From Cupriavidus taiwanensis (lineage in GTDB: Bacteria; Pseudomonadota; Gammaproteobacteria; Burkholderiales; Burkholderiaceae): DNA of 64,000 nucleotides. The position numbers were made by a program, and so were the translations under genes. The stretch spans positions 1,875,301-1,939,300 of the forward strand of contig NZ_LT984804.1 in assembly GCF_900250115.1 (NCBI RefSeq). The letters run 5' to 3'. Each line of letters starts with the position of its first letter. Position 1 is the first letter of the stretch. A model generated the notes under the pieces. It was not told the DNA's origin. It saw only the letters and a list, made by a program, of their open reading frames with translations, and made no database searches. This document shows, in pieces, positions 42,472 through 51,908 of this stretch.

Positions 42472-43296
42472 TCACTCCCCGCACAGCACCGCCGCCATCT
42501 CCTTCGCCGCACCCTGCAGCGTCGGCACCGCCCGCAGCAGCGCTTCGAGCGAGGCCCGCGCCGTCGGCGCATGACACGCGATCGCCGCCACCACACGGCC
42601 CGGGGCGGCGCCGCCGGGTTCGCGCACCGGCACCGCCACCGCGCACATGCCGCGCACGAATTCCTCGTGGTCGACGCCGATGCCGCGCGCACCCAGCCGG
42701 TCCAGCTCGGCATTGAGCGCCGGCTGGTCGGACAGCGTGCGCGGCGTGTGCACGGCGAGGTCCAGGCGCCGCAGCGTCTGCTGGCGTTCCAGCCGGTTCA
42801 TCGCCGACAGGAACAGCTTGCCGCTGGCGGTGCAATGCAGCGGCACGTGGATGCCGGGCGATAGCTGCAGGCGCAGCGGCTCGTGCGTTTCCACGCGCTC
42901 GACGTACAGCACGCGGTCGCCGTCGAGCGCGGTCAGGTTGCAGGTTTCGCCCAGCTGCGCCACCAGCCGGGCCAGGATGCCTCGGCATTCGCGCAGCAGC
43001 GGCGGGCTGCGCAGCGTCTGCAGCGACAACCCCGCCGCGGCCGGCCCGGGCACATAGCCGCGCTCGGCCGGCATCCGCACCACGAAGCCGCTGCGCTCCA
43101 TCGCCGCCAGCAGGCGCATCAGCGTCGCCTTGGGCACATGCAGGCGCTGCGACAGCTGCGACAGCGTCTGCGGCTGCTGCGCCCGCGCCAGGCTGGACAG
43201 CACCGCCAGCACGCGCAGGCTGCGGGCATCCTCCTCCGGCACCTCGTCTTCTGCTGCAGTGCGATTCTGAAACGGCATTGTCATGTTCTGTTTCAC
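42472..43296 (-). CDS. IclR-family transcriptional regulator
   Basis: 274 residues. Winged helix about 30-90 (LSQLSQRLHVPKATLMRLLA) and IclR effector domain about 105-270 (GETCNLTALDGDRVLYVERV, HCTASGKLFLSAM, GIGVDHEEFVRGMCAVAVPV). GTG 43296 is chosen because GAGGAG lies nine bases before it; the in-frame ATG at 43284 has none. It is divergent from the GMC oxidoreductase/MHS transporter pair, its likely target. Inverted repeats in the gap support this. Confidence 0.88.
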   Translation of the reverse strand: MKQNMTMPFQNRTAAEDEVPEEDARSLRVLAVLSSLARAQQPQTLSQLSQRLHVPKATLMRLLAAMERSGFVVRMPAERGYVPGPAAAGLSLQTLRSPPLLRECRGILARLVAQLGETCNLTALDGDRVLYVERVETHEPLRLQLSPGIHVPLHCTASGKLFLSAMNRLERQQTLRRLDLAVHTPRTLSDQPALNAELDRLGARGIGVDHEEFVRGMCAVAVPVREPGGAAPGRVVAAIACHAPTARASLEALLRAVPTLQGAAKEMAAVLCGE

Positions 43297-43355
43297 AACC
43301 GGCGTCTCCTCGCGATTGGGCTTTCCATTCCGGCTTGTGAAAATAAAATCCGGAA
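43291..43355. promoter_or_regulatory. Inverted repeats between IclR and GMC genes
   Basis: TTTCACAA (43291-43298) pairs with TTGTGAAA (43335-43342). TTCCGG (43328-43333) pairs with CCGGAA (43350-43355). Both sit in a low-GC patch between divergent genes. They are candidate IclR binding sites, but the arms overlap the IclR start and the spacing is long. Confidence 0.45.
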
Positions 43356-43427
43356 CAGAACGTTTCAAATTATAAATCCAAGCCGAGGGGCCGCGCGCCC
43401 GCCGGCGAGAAACAGGAGACAGCGACG

Positions 43428-45083
43428 ATGTCGCAAACCGTTGACTACATCGTGGTGGGCGCGGGCTCGGCCGGGTGCGTGCTGGCCAACCGGCTCAGCG
43501 AAGACGGCCGCCATTCGGTCTGCCTGCTCGAGGCGGGCCCGCCCGACCGCTACCCGTGGATCCATATCCCGATCGGCTATGGCAAGACCATGTTCCACAA
43601 GCAGGTGAACTGGGGCTTCTATACCGATCCCGATCCCAACATGCTGAACCGCCGCATCTACTGGCCGCGCGGGCGCACGCTGGGCGGCAGCAGCGCCATC
43701 AACGGCCTGATCTACGTGCGCGGGCAGCGCGAGGACTACGACCATTGGGCCGCGCTGGGCAATCCGGGCTGGGGCTGGGACGAGTGCCTGCCCTACTTCC
43801 GCAAGCTCGAGAACAACGACCTCGGCGCCGGGCCGACGCGCGGCACCGAAGGCCCGCTCAATGCCACCTCGATCGACCGGCGCCATGCGCTGGTCGATGC
43901 CTTCATCGCCGCCGGCCAGGCGCTGGGCCTGCCGCGCCAGGCCGACTTCAACGGCGGCGACCAGGAGGGCGTGGGCTACTACCAGCTGACCACGCGCAAC
44001 GGCTGGCGCTGCTCCACCGCGGTGGCCTACCTGCGCCCGGCGCGCGGGCGCGACAACCTGCGCGTTGAAACCGACGCGCACACCACCGGCATCCTGTTCG
44101 AGGGCAAGCGCGCCGTGGGCGTGCGCTACACCCGGCACGGCCAGCCCCATGTCCTGCGGGCGCGGCGCGAAGTGATCCTGTGCGCCGGCGCGCTGCAGTC
44201 GCCGCAGCTGCTGCAGTTGTCCGGCGTCGGTCCGGCGCCGCTGCTGCAGGACCTTGGTGTCCCGGTGGTGCATGCGCTGCCGGGCGTCGGCGAAAACCTG
44301 CAGGACCACCTGCAGATCCGGCTGATCTACGAGGTGGCCAAACCCATCACCACCAACGATCAGCTGCGCACGCTGGCCGGCAAGGCGCGCATGGGCCTGG
44401 AATGGCTGCTGCTGCGCAGAGGCCCGCTGGCCATCGGCATCAACCAGGGCGCGATGTTCTGCCGCGCCCTGCCGCAAGAAAGCGCCACGCCGGACACGCA
44501 GTTCCATTTCTCGACGCTGTCGGCCGACATGGCCGGCGGCACGGTGCATCCGTTCTCGGGCTGCACCTATTCCGTGTGCCAGTTGCGCCCGGCGTCGCGT
44601 GGCACCGTGCGCATCCGCTCGACCGATCCGTTCGAGCCGCCGTCGATGCAGCCCAACTACCTGTCGGCCGAGCTGGACCGGCGCTGCACCATCGCGGCGG
44701 TGCGCTACGCGCGGCGCGTGGCGCAGACCGAACCGATGCGCGGCCTGATGAAGCGCGAGTTCCGGCCCGGCGACGAGGTGCGCAGCGACGACGAGATCCT
44801 GCACTTCTGTCGCGAGTACGGCGCCACCATCTTCCATCCGTCGGGCACGGCAAAGATGGGACCCGCCGCCGATCCGCTGGCGGTGGTCGATGCGCGCCTG
44901 CGCGTGCATGGCCTCGGCGGGCTGCGCGTGGTGGACTGCTCGGTGATGCCGACGCTGGTCTCGGGCAACACCAACGTGCCGGTGGTGATGATGGCCGAGC
45001 GCGCCGCAGACCTGATCCGTGAAGACGCGCGGCGCGGGATCCACCACGCCGACGTCGTCGCGCCGATGGCCGCCGCGGCCTGA
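43428..45083 (+). CDS. GMC-family FAD oxidoreductase (choline/alcohol dehydrogenase-like)
   Basis: 551 residues. FAD dinucleotide fold at the N terminus VDYIVVGAGSAGCVLANRLS; GMC signatures YWPRGRTLGGSSAINGLIYV and the second LCAGALQSPQLLQLSGVG. The active His is in FHPSGTAKMG, with the final NTNVPVVMMAERAADLI. It oxidises an alcohol; the substrate is unknown. The neighbouring MHS transporter and IclR regulator suggest an aromatic or polyol alcohol. CAGGAGAC precedes the start. Confidence 0.92.
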   Translation: MSQTVDYIVVGAGSAGCVLANRLSEDGRHSVCLLEAGPPDRYPWIHIPIGYGKTMFHKQVNWGFYTDPDPNMLNRRIYWPRGRTLGGSSAINGLIYVRGQREDYDHWAALGNPGWGWDECLPYFRKLENNDLGAGPTRGTEGPLNATSIDRRHALVDAFIAAGQALGLPRQADFNGGDQEGVGYYQLTTRNGWRCSTAVAYLRPARGRDNLRVETDAHTTGILFEGKRAVGVRYTRHGQPHVLRARREVILCAGALQSPQLLQLSGVGPAPLLQDLGVPVVHALPGVGENLQDHLQIRLIYEVAKPITTNDQLRTLAGKARMGLEWLLLRRGPLAIGINQGAMFCRALPQESATPDTQFHFSTLSADMAGGTVHPFSGCTYSVCQLRPASRGTVRIRSTDPFEPPSMQPNYLSAELDRRCTIAAVRYARRVAQTEPMRGLMKREFRPGDEVRSDDEILHFCREYGATIFHPSGTAKMGPAADPLAVVDARLRVHGLGGLRVVDCSVMPTLVSGNTNVPVVMMAERAADLIREDARRGIHHADVVAPMAAAA

Positions 45084-45197
45084 AGCGGCAAACCGGCGGG
45101 GCCGGGCATCGATAGCCACCAGGCCAGGCCCCGCAGCGCATCGGCGTCCATAACCATGCTTCCAGAGGACGCCGCCCACCACCAGAGGAGACAAGCA

Positions 45198-46526
45198 ATG
45201 ACTAGCCCCAACGAACAGGCGATCCGCAAGGTCGCGCTGGCGTCCGTGATCGGCGCCACCATCGAGTGGTATGACTTCTTCCTGTACGGCGTGGTCGCCG
45301 GCCTGGTCTTCAACAAGCTCTACTTCCCCGGCGACGACCCGCTGGTGGCCACCATGCTGGCCTACACCACCTTCGCGGTGGGCTTTGTCACGCGCCCGCT
45401 CGGCGGCGTGATCTTCGGCCACTTCGGCGACAAGGTCGGGCGCAAGAGCATGCTGGTGATGACGCTGATGATCATGGGGGTCTCGACCTTCCTGATCGGG
45501 CTGGTGCCGACCTATGACAGCATCGGCATCCTGGCACCGGTGCTGTTGCTGCTGCTGCGCGTGCTGCAGGGCATCGGCCTGGGCGGCGAATGGGGCGGCG
45601 CGGTGCTGATGGCGTACGAGTACGCGCCGCCGCACCGCAAGGGCTTCTACGCGTCGCTGCCGCAGATCGGGCTGGCGATCGGGCTGTGCCTGGCGTCGGG
45701 CGTGGTGGCCCTGCTGTCGCTGACTTTGTCGGATGCGCAGTTCCTGGACTGGGGCTGGCGGGTGGCGTTCCTGATCTCGGCGGCGATGGTGTTCGTCGGC
45801 ATGTATATCCGCCTCAACGTCAAGGAAACGCCGGAATTCGCCGTGATCAAGCAGCGCAATGCCGAAACCCGGATTCCCTTTGTCGACATGATGCGGCGCT
45901 ACCCCGGCAATATCGTCAAGGGCATGGGCGCGCGCTATATCGACGGCGTCTTCTTCAACGTCTTCGGCGTGTTCTCGATCACCTACCTGACCCAGACCGT
46001 CAATATCAGCCGCACGCAGGCGCTGCTGGGGGTGATGGCGGCGGCGATCGCGATGTGCTTCTTCATCCCGTTCTTCGGCCACCTGTCCGACCGCATCGGC
46101 CGCACGCGGGTGTATTTCTGGGGTGCGCTGGTGACGGCGCTGTCGGCCTTCCCCGCGTTCTGGCTGATGCTGAACAGCGGCGGCAACACCATGCTGCTAT
46201 GGCTGGCCATCGTGGTGCCGTTCGGCATTCTCTACGCCGCGGTGTACGGGCCCGAGGCGGCGCTGTTCTGCGAGCTGTTCGATGCCAGGGTGCGCTACAC
46301 CGGGATCTCGTTCGTCTACCAGTTTTCGGGCATCTTCGCCTCGGGCATCACACCGATCATCGCCACGGCGCTGCTCAAGTCGGGCGGCGGCCAACCCTGG
46401 CAGATCTGCGCCTACGTGGTATTCGCGGGACTGGTGTCGGCGCTGTCGGCGGCGCTGATCGGGCGCCGCGCGGGGGGCGAGGCGCCGCGCCAGGGCGGCG
46501 TGCCGCTGCGCGGCCCGGCGCGCTGA
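45198..46526 (+). CDS. MHS-family (MFS) metabolite:H+ symporter
   Basis: 442 residues with twelve helices. The N-terminal ASVIGATIEWYDFFLYGVVA and the loop GHFGDKVGRKSMLVMTLMIM are MHS signatures, shared with shikimate, proline/betaine and alpha-ketoglutarate permeases. The motif GIGLGGEWGGAVLMAYEYAP confirms the subfamily. AGAGGAGAC precedes ATG 45198. It follows the GMC oxidoreductase by 114 bp and probably imports that enzyme's substrate or product. Confidence 0.9.
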   Translation: MTSPNEQAIRKVALASVIGATIEWYDFFLYGVVAGLVFNKLYFPGDDPLVATMLAYTTFAVGFVTRPLGGVIFGHFGDKVGRKSMLVMTLMIMGVSTFLIGLVPTYDSIGILAPVLLLLLRVLQGIGLGGEWGGAVLMAYEYAPPHRKGFYASLPQIGLAIGLCLASGVVALLSLTLSDAQFLDWGWRVAFLISAAMVFVGMYIRLNVKETPEFAVIKQRNAETRIPFVDMMRRYPGNIVKGMGARYIDGVFFNVFGVFSITYLTQTVNISRTQALLGVMAAAIAMCFFIPFFGHLSDRIGRTRVYFWGALVTALSAFPAFWLMLNSGGNTMLLWLAIVVPFGILYAAVYGPEAALFCELFDARVRYTGISFVYQFSGIFASGITPIIATALLKSGGGQPWQICAYVVFAGLVSALSAALIGRRAGGEAPRQGGVPLRGPAR

Positions 46527-46603
46527 GCGCAGCGGCCGCGGCCGGCGTTGCGGCGGGCCGGCAATGTCTTAGAATGGCACCACGCTAATGACAGGGACAT
46601 TGC

Positions 46604-47335
46604 ATGCAACCTTCGGACGGCACCGGCGGCACCGGCACTCCTGCCGCCCCGCTCCTGCCCAAGGTGGTGCGCCAGCGGCTGCACGACACCGTGGTCGACC
46701 ACCTGCGCAACTTCATCGTCGAAGGGGTGCTGGCGCCCGGCATGAAGCTGAACGAGCGCGAACTGTGCGAAACGCTGGGGATCTCGCGCACGCCGCTGCG
46801 CGAGGCGCTCAAGGTGCTGGCCGCCGAAGGTCTGATCGAGATCTCTCCCAACCGCGGCGCCAGCGTCTCGCGCATGAGCGAGGCCGAGGCGTGGGAAGCA
46901 TTCGAGCTGATGAGCGGCCTCGAGGCCTTTGCCGGCGAGCTGGCGTGCGAACGCATCACGGCGCCGGAGCTGGCCGAGATCAAGGCGCTGCATTACGCCA
47001 TGCTGGCCTGCCATGCCCGCAACGACCTGCCCGGCTACTACAGCCGCAACCAGGAAATCCACGACCGCATCGCCGCGGCGGCGCGCAACCAGACCCTGCT
47101 GCAGACCTACCTGACGCTGAACCGGCGGCTCAAGGCGATGCGCTTTCGCTCGAACCACCAGACCGACAAATGGGACCGCGCAGTGCACGACCACGAGGCC
47201 ATGATCCGCGCGCTGGAAGCCCGCGACGGCAAGCGCCTGGCGTCGATCCTGCGCCAGCACCTGCTGGAGAAGCGCGCCGCGGTGATGCAGATCCAGCCCG
47301 ATCCGGCCGGCGCGCCTGCCGTGCCCAACGCCTGA
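46604..47335 (+). CDS. GntR-family regulator, FCD subfamily
   Basis: 243 residues. Winged helix about 30-90 (LNERELCETLGISRTPLREA) and FCD domain about 105-235 with YYSRNQEIHDRIAAAARN and a late DHEAMIRALEARDGKRLASI. It follows the MHS transporter in the same direction after 77 bp and may add a second level of control to that pair besides IclR. It is convergent with the BON gene, leaving 13 bp. Confidence 0.87.
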   Translation: MQPSDGTGGTGTPAAPLLPKVVRQRLHDTVVDHLRNFIVEGVLAPGMKLNERELCETLGISRTPLREALKVLAAEGLIEISPNRGASVSRMSEAEAWEAFELMSGLEAFAGELACERITAPELAEIKALHYAMLACHARNDLPGYYSRNQEIHDRIAAAARNQTLLQTYLTLNRRLKAMRFRSNHQTDKWDRAVHDHEAMIRALEARDGKRLASILRQHLLEKRAAVMQIQPDPAGAPAVPNA

Positions 47336-47348
47336 CCCCGCGGCGGCG

Positions 47349-48083
47349 TCAGCGCCGCGTCGCGAGGATGCGGTAGCCGCGGCTGCAATGCTCCTGCGCC
47401 GCGGCGCGGGCTTCGTCCGGATCGTCGAACAAGCCGGCCTGGGCAATCCCCGCCACCAGCACGGCCTCGCCGGACTCCGCGCCGAGAAAGCGCCCGTCGC
47501 GCGACTGGACGATATACAGCACGTCCGCGCCGACCTCTCCCACCGGCTCGCGCCGTCCGGCCGACTGGCCCAGCCGCCGCTGTCCGGGTACGCCGCGCCC
47601 GCCGGCGCCTGCCTCTTGCTGCCCTTCCTCCGCGCCACCCGCGCGGCGCGCCACCTGCAGGTTGTTGCGGACCTCATTGACGCCCAGCACGTCTTCGGCC
47701 AGCTCTTCAATGCGGTACTTGACGCCGCGGTCGGCCACGGTGCCGGTCAGCGTGACAATGCCCGAGCCGACATCGACGGTCACGTCCGAGACGTCGTCGT
47801 CGGCGTGCGCCAGCCGTTCGCACAGGTCGTCGCGGATGCGCGTGTCGGTGCGCTGGTAGTTCTTGGGCAGCCGGCGCGAGGCGGCCCGCGCCGGGATGCC
47901 GGGACGGTACTGATCTTCCGGGCCTTCGCCGGCTTCCGCGCCATAGCGCGCCTGCCCGTAGCCAAAGCCGGCGCCGCCGGGATTGCCGCTGCGCCAGTGG
48001 TGTGCCTGGCGGGTATCGCCGGGCTCGCCATAGCCGCGATTGCGCCACGTTTCCCTGATTTCCGACGGTGGATAGTCTTTCAT
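47349..48083 (-). CDS. BON-domain protein with uncharacterised C-terminal module
   Basis: 244 residues. The first 75 are Gly/Arg/Tyr-rich and probably disordered. Residues 79-145 are a BON domain (TRIRDDLCERLAHADDDVSD and VDVGSGIVTLTGTVADR), a fold that binds phospholipid or cell-envelope structures. The last 60 residues (LYIVQSRDGRFLGAESGEAV, then FDDPDEARAAAQEHCSRGYR) form a compact unrecognised module. No signal peptide is visible. GGAGGC precedes the ATG. It may be a stress or envelope-linked factor. Confidence 0.75.
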   Translation of the reverse strand: MKDYPPSEIRETWRNRGYGEPGDTRQAHHWRSGNPGGAGFGYGQARYGAEAGEGPEDQYRPGIPARAASRRLPKNYQRTDTRIRDDLCERLAHADDDVSDVTVDVGSGIVTLTGTVADRGVKYRIEELAEDVLGVNEVRNNLQVARRAGGAEEGQQEAGAGGRGVPGQRRLGQSAGRREPVGEVGADVLYIVQSRDGRFLGAESGEAVLVAGIAQAGLFDDPDEARAAAQEHCSRGYRILATRR

Positions 48084-48249
48084 GGATTGCCTCCGATCTG
48101 AACGCGCGTGTTGCGCCATATCTGCGCCGTGTCTGCTATCGGTAGCATCATCCATGCCTCGCGGCCGGTCACCGCGGCGCGCAGCCACGCGCGCGTGCCG
48201 GAGCGCCCCGCCGGCGCCCCCCGCGCAAGCGCGGCAACGATCGAAGTTT

Positions 48250-48927
48250 TTACACGGTGGCACCGTGCGCGGGCCGGTCCAGGTAGCCCCCGACGATACG
48301 CACCAGCAGCGGCAGCCTGCCGGTAAAGAAGTGATCCGCCCCCGGCACCACTACTACCGGCAGCGCCTGGGGCCGGGCCCACTCGAACAGCGCGGCCAGT
48401 TGCGCGCGCTCGTCGCGCTCGCCATGCACTATCAGGCAATCGGGGCAGTCGGCCGGCACGGCTGGCGTGTCATAGCTGCGATGGCCTTTCACCACGCCGT
48501 AGGGGGTGCCGGTCAGCACCAGATGGCGGATCGGCACGGACTGGGCCGCCAGCGCCGCGGCCACATGGGTCATGACGAAGGCGCCGAAGGAAAACCCGGC
48601 CAGTGCCAGCGGCAGGCCGGGATGCATGGCGCGCAGGTGCGCGACCACTGCCAGCATGTCCTGCGCCTCGCCGCGGCCCTGGTCATGGGCGCCGCCCGAG
48701 CCCTCCACGCCGCGGAAATTCGGCCGCACGGTCAGGTAGCCGCGCGCCACCAGCGCCTTGGCCAGCTGGTGCGGCACCTTGTGCGTGGCCGAGCCGCCCA
48801 GCAACGGATGCGGGTGGCCCACCACGGCAATGCCGAGCGGATCGCCCTTGGGTCGGTCGACCAGCATTTCAATCGGCCCGGCGTCGCCGTCGAGCCTGGT
48901 CTTTTCGGTGCCTGACGCAACCGCCAT
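48250..48927 (-). CDS. Alpha/beta hydrolase
   Basis: 225 residues with the alpha/beta-hydrolase order: oxyanion region VGHPHPLLGGSATHKV, nucleophile Ser113 in AGFSFGAF, acid Asp in LIVHGERDERA and His in PGADHFFTG. It belongs to the group of cytosolic YcjY/dienelactone-like small hydrolases that have no lid; a substrate cannot be named. GGAGAA precedes the start. A 13-bp tandem duplication lies just upstream. Confidence 0.87.
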   Translation of the reverse strand: MAVASGTEKTRLDGDAGPIEMLVDRPKGDPLGIAVVGHPHPLLGGSATHKVPHQLAKALVARGYLTVRPNFRGVEGSGGAHDQGRGEAQDMLAVVAHLRAMHPGLPLALAGFSFGAFVMTHVAAALAAQSVPIRHLVLTGTPYGVVKGHRSYDTPAVPADCPDCLIVHGERDERAQLAALFEWARPQALPVVVVPGADHFFTGRLPLLVRIVGGYLDRPAHGATV

Positions 48928-49406
48928 GCGTTCTCCAGAAGATGTTGAGTGACGATGTTGAGTGACTGAGGCAATGCGGGACGCGCATGGCCCGAAGCCC
49001 GTGATGTTACTGCGATGACGGCGAGCATGCCGACGGTGGCTGCGCCAGCGCCACGGGCATGGATGCGTATCAATTTGTCACAGTGTGCCCGATCCGCCGC
49101 AGCATCCGGCGGTGTGGCGGATGCGCTTTCCTATAATTTCGCGAATCGCGGCAGGCCCGGTTGCACCGGTCCCGCCACCGCGGCCAGCCGCTGCCGATGC
49201 CCACGCGTGGGCGCATCGGGCCTGGCCGGACCATGCGCCGAGAGGGCCGCCAGCAAGCGGCGGTCCCCTCGCCTGTTCACTGCCGGCGTCCCGGCCGTTC
49301 CCGCATCCGATCGCCGCGCCGCCCCCTTCCGATGCCGGCGCGACCGGCGATCCCGCCTGCCGATGCCGGAGCGCCGCAAGCCGTCACCGTCCGACGAGAT
49401 TCCGCC
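48928..49406. other. Divergent promoter region of the hydrolase and MscS genes
   Basis: 479 bp without a gene. It contains the tandem duplication GATGTTGAGTGAC (48941-48953 and 48954-48966) and a TATAAT hexamer at 49132-49137 that could be the -10 of the MscS gene, giving a leader of about 270 bases. The rest is GC-rich, and its open frames look spurious. Confidence 0.5.
48941..48966. repeat. Perfect 2 x 13-bp tandem repeat
   Basis: GATGTTGAGTGAC occurs twice without a gap, 14 bp before the hydrolase start codon. It is likely a recent slippage duplication inside the 5' leader; it may move the promoter by about one helix turn. Confidence 0.85.
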
Positions 49407-51872
49407 ATGAGCAACGTTTCACGGCTCGCACTGGGCCTTGCGCTCGCAGCGCTATGCCATCTGATGCCAGCCACCTTGCCGGCCGCGATCGCGGCGCCGG
49501 CATCCGAGGCCGCCTCCGTCACCGAGGCACAGCAGCCCCCCGCCCTCACGCACGCCGAAGCCAGCGCCGAACTCAAGCGCCTGCAGACCGAGCAGGACCG
49601 CATCAAGCAGCAGGCCTCCGACCCCGACGGCACCACCAAGCTCGACGAGCTCGACCATGACCTGCACAAGCTCGATGCGGATGTCGACCGCCTGAGTGCC
49701 GCGCTGGCGCCGCAGCGCAACCAGCTGCAGGCGCAGCTCGACGTGCTGGGCCCGTCGCCGTCGGACGGCATCACCAGGGAGGCCCCGGCGGTGGTGCGGC
49801 AGCGCGCCGAGTTGAACGCGCGGCGCCTGCAGCTCGATGCGCAGCTCAAGCAGGCGGCCGAGAGCAAGGAGAACATCGCCAACCTGAGCGGCCAGATCGC
49901 CCGGCTGCAGCGCAGCCAGCTGAAAGACCAGCTGGCGCTGCGCTCCGACAGCATCCTGAACCCGCAGTTCTGGAAGCCGATGGTCAGCCCCGCCGCCGAG
50001 GACCGCGCTCGCATGGCCGCGTTCCTGGACCAGGTGGTGCCGATGGTGCAGCTGGCGTGGCAGCCGTCGCAGCGCGCCGCCACCATCGCCCTGCTGCTGC
50101 TCGCGCTGGGCGTGTGGCTGCTGGGCAAGCGCCTGGCCGAACGCGCGCTGGCCTGGTTCTGCCTGAACAAGCTGCCCCCGACCCGGCTGCGGCGCAGCGC
50201 GCTGGCGCTGGCCACCACCATCGCGACGGTGGCGACCACCGGGCTGGCGGTGCAGATCGTCTACAACGCCTTCACGCGCAACTATGAACTGCCGCCGGAC
50301 CTGATGACGCTGTACGGCGGGCTGGTCAAGCTGACCCTGACCAGCGCCCTGATCGCGGGTCTCGGGCGCGCGCTGCTGTGCACGCGCCACCCGTCATGGC
50401 GGCTGCCCGCGCTGGCCGATCCCGTGGCGCGGGCGATGAAGCCGTTCCCCGCGGTGCTGGCCGGGCTGTTGCTCCTGGCCGGCACGCTGGAACAGCTCAA
50501 CCGCATCGCCGATACCAGCGTGCAGGTCACGCTGCTGGGGCGCGGGCTGGTCTCGCTGGTGGTGGTGCTGACCATCGGGGCGGCGCTGCTGCGCGCCAAC
50601 CGCGTGCGCAACGAACTGGCCGCCGCCGGCGAGCAGCCCGAGGCGCGCGCCACGCTGGCCGGCATGATCCACGCCGGCGTCACGCTGATCGTGATCGTGT
50701 CGATGGTGGCGCTGCTGGCGGGCTATATCAGCTTCGCGCGCTTCCTGACCTACGAGCTGGTCTGGTTCGACATCGTGCTGTGCAGCCTGTACCTGCTGAC
50801 CCAGGTCACGCGCGACCTGTTCGAAAGCCTGTTCTCGACCCAGCACGCCAGCGGCCAGGTGATCAAGCAGCTGTTCGGCGTCGACGATGCGCGCCTGGAA
50901 CAGGCCGCCACCATCCTGTCCGGCATCGGCGCCAGCCTGCTGCTGCTGCTGGCGGTGGTGGCGCTGCTGACCGGCGGCTTCGGCACCACGCCCGCCGACC
51001 TGGTCAACAGCCTGGTCACCGTGCTGGGCGGCGAAAAGCTGCGCAGCCTGAACATCATGCCCGAGCGCATCCTCAATGCGCTGGTGGCGCTGGGCGTGGG
51101 CATCTGGCTGCTGCGCACGGTGCGGCGCTGGCTCGATGCCGAGCTGCTGCCCAAGCTGTGCATGGAGCCGGGCCTGCGCGCGTCGCTGATCACGCTGTTC
51201 AGCAATGTCGGCTACGTGCTGCTGGTGCTGCTGTCGCTGTCGCTGCTGGGCGTGCGCTGGGACAACCTGGCGTGGATCGTCAGCGCGCTGTCGGTCGGCA
51301 TCGGCTTCGGCCTGCAGGAGATCGTGAAGAACTTCGTCTCGGGCCTGATCCTGCTGACGGAGCGCCCGGTCAAGGTGGGCGACATGGTCAGCATTGCCGG
51401 CGTCGAGGGCGACATCCGCCGCATCAACGTGCGCGCCACCGAGATCCAGCTGGGCGACCGCTCCACCGTGATCGTGCCCAACTCGCAGCTGATCTCGCAG
51501 AACCTGCGCAACGTCACCATGAGCAACAGCACCCAGGGGGTGGCCTCGCTGCAGCTGACCTTCCCGCTGGACACCGACCCCGAGCAGCTGCGCGACCTGC
51601 TGCTCGACGTCTATCGCGAGAACGAAAGCATCCTCGACGTGCCGGCGCCATCGGTCATGTTCAGCCAGCTCGCGCCCAACGGCATCACGCTGTCGGTGAC
51701 CGGCTATGTCGGCAGCCCGCGCATCGCCGCGAGCACGCGCAGCGACCTGCTGTTCGAGATCCTCAAGCGCCTGCGCGCCGCGGGCATCTCGCTGTCGGTG
51801 CCACAGTCGCTGCGGCTCGAGAACATGCCGCCGTTCGGACCGGAGCCGGAGCGCGCGCTGGCGACCGGCTGA
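49407..51872 (+). CDS. Large MscS-family mechanosensitive channel
   Basis: 821 residues. A signal helix (about 5-30) leads to a periplasmic, coiled-coil-like region about 45-200 rich in Gln, Asp and Leu (DUF3772-type). About ten membrane helices follow, and the last one, the pore-lining TM3, is in WDNLAWIVSALSVGIGFGLQ with EIVKNFVSGLILLTERPVKV. The beta domain has GDMVSIAGVEGDIRRINVRA and VIVPNSQLISQNLRN. The length places it with MscK/YjeP-type channels, not short MscS. It would open on hypo-osmotic shock. The ATG at 49407 has only a weak Shine-Dalgarno sequence. Confidence 0.9.
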   Translation: MSNVSRLALGLALAALCHLMPATLPAAIAAPASEAASVTEAQQPPALTHAEASAELKRLQTEQDRIKQQASDPDGTTKLDELDHDLHKLDADVDRLSAALAPQRNQLQAQLDVLGPSPSDGITREAPAVVRQRAELNARRLQLDAQLKQAAESKENIANLSGQIARLQRSQLKDQLALRSDSILNPQFWKPMVSPAAEDRARMAAFLDQVVPMVQLAWQPSQRAATIALLLLALGVWLLGKRLAERALAWFCLNKLPPTRLRRSALALATTIATVATTGLAVQIVYNAFTRNYELPPDLMTLYGGLVKLTLTSALIAGLGRALLCTRHPSWRLPALADPVARAMKPFPAVLAGLLLLAGTLEQLNRIADTSVQVTLLGRGLVSLVVVLTIGAALLRANRVRNELAAAGEQPEARATLAGMIHAGVTLIVIVSMVALLAGYISFARFLTYELVWFDIVLCSLYLLTQVTRDLFESLFSTQHASGQVIKQLFGVDDARLEQAATILSGIGASLLLLLAVVALLTGGFGTTPADLVNSLVTVLGGEKLRSLNIMPERILNALVALGVGIWLLRTVRRWLDAELLPKLCMEPGLRASLITLFSNVGYVLLVLLSLSLLGVRWDNLAWIVSALSVGIGFGLQEIVKNFVSGLILLTERPVKVGDMVSIAGVEGDIRRINVRATEIQLGDRSTVIVPNSQLISQNLRNVTMSNSTQGVASLQLTFPLDTDPEQLRDLLLDVYRENESILDVPAPSVMFSQLAPNGITLSVTGYVGSPRIAASTRSDLLFEILKRLRAAGISLSVPQSLRLENMPPFGPEPERALATG

Positions 51873-51908
51873 CCGCCGGCGGCAGCGCCGCCGTGCCAAT
51901 CATGGCCG

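Noticed and set aside
43365..46082. Very long minus-strand open frame (about 900 codons) opposite the GMC and MHS genes
   Set aside because: Composition is Arg/His/Gln/Ala low-complexity, typical of antisense frames in high-GC DNA; the plus-strand genes have full family motifs.
48250..48260. Poly-A/T stretch after the alpha/beta hydrolase as a terminator
   Set aside because: Only a short run next to the stop with no stem.
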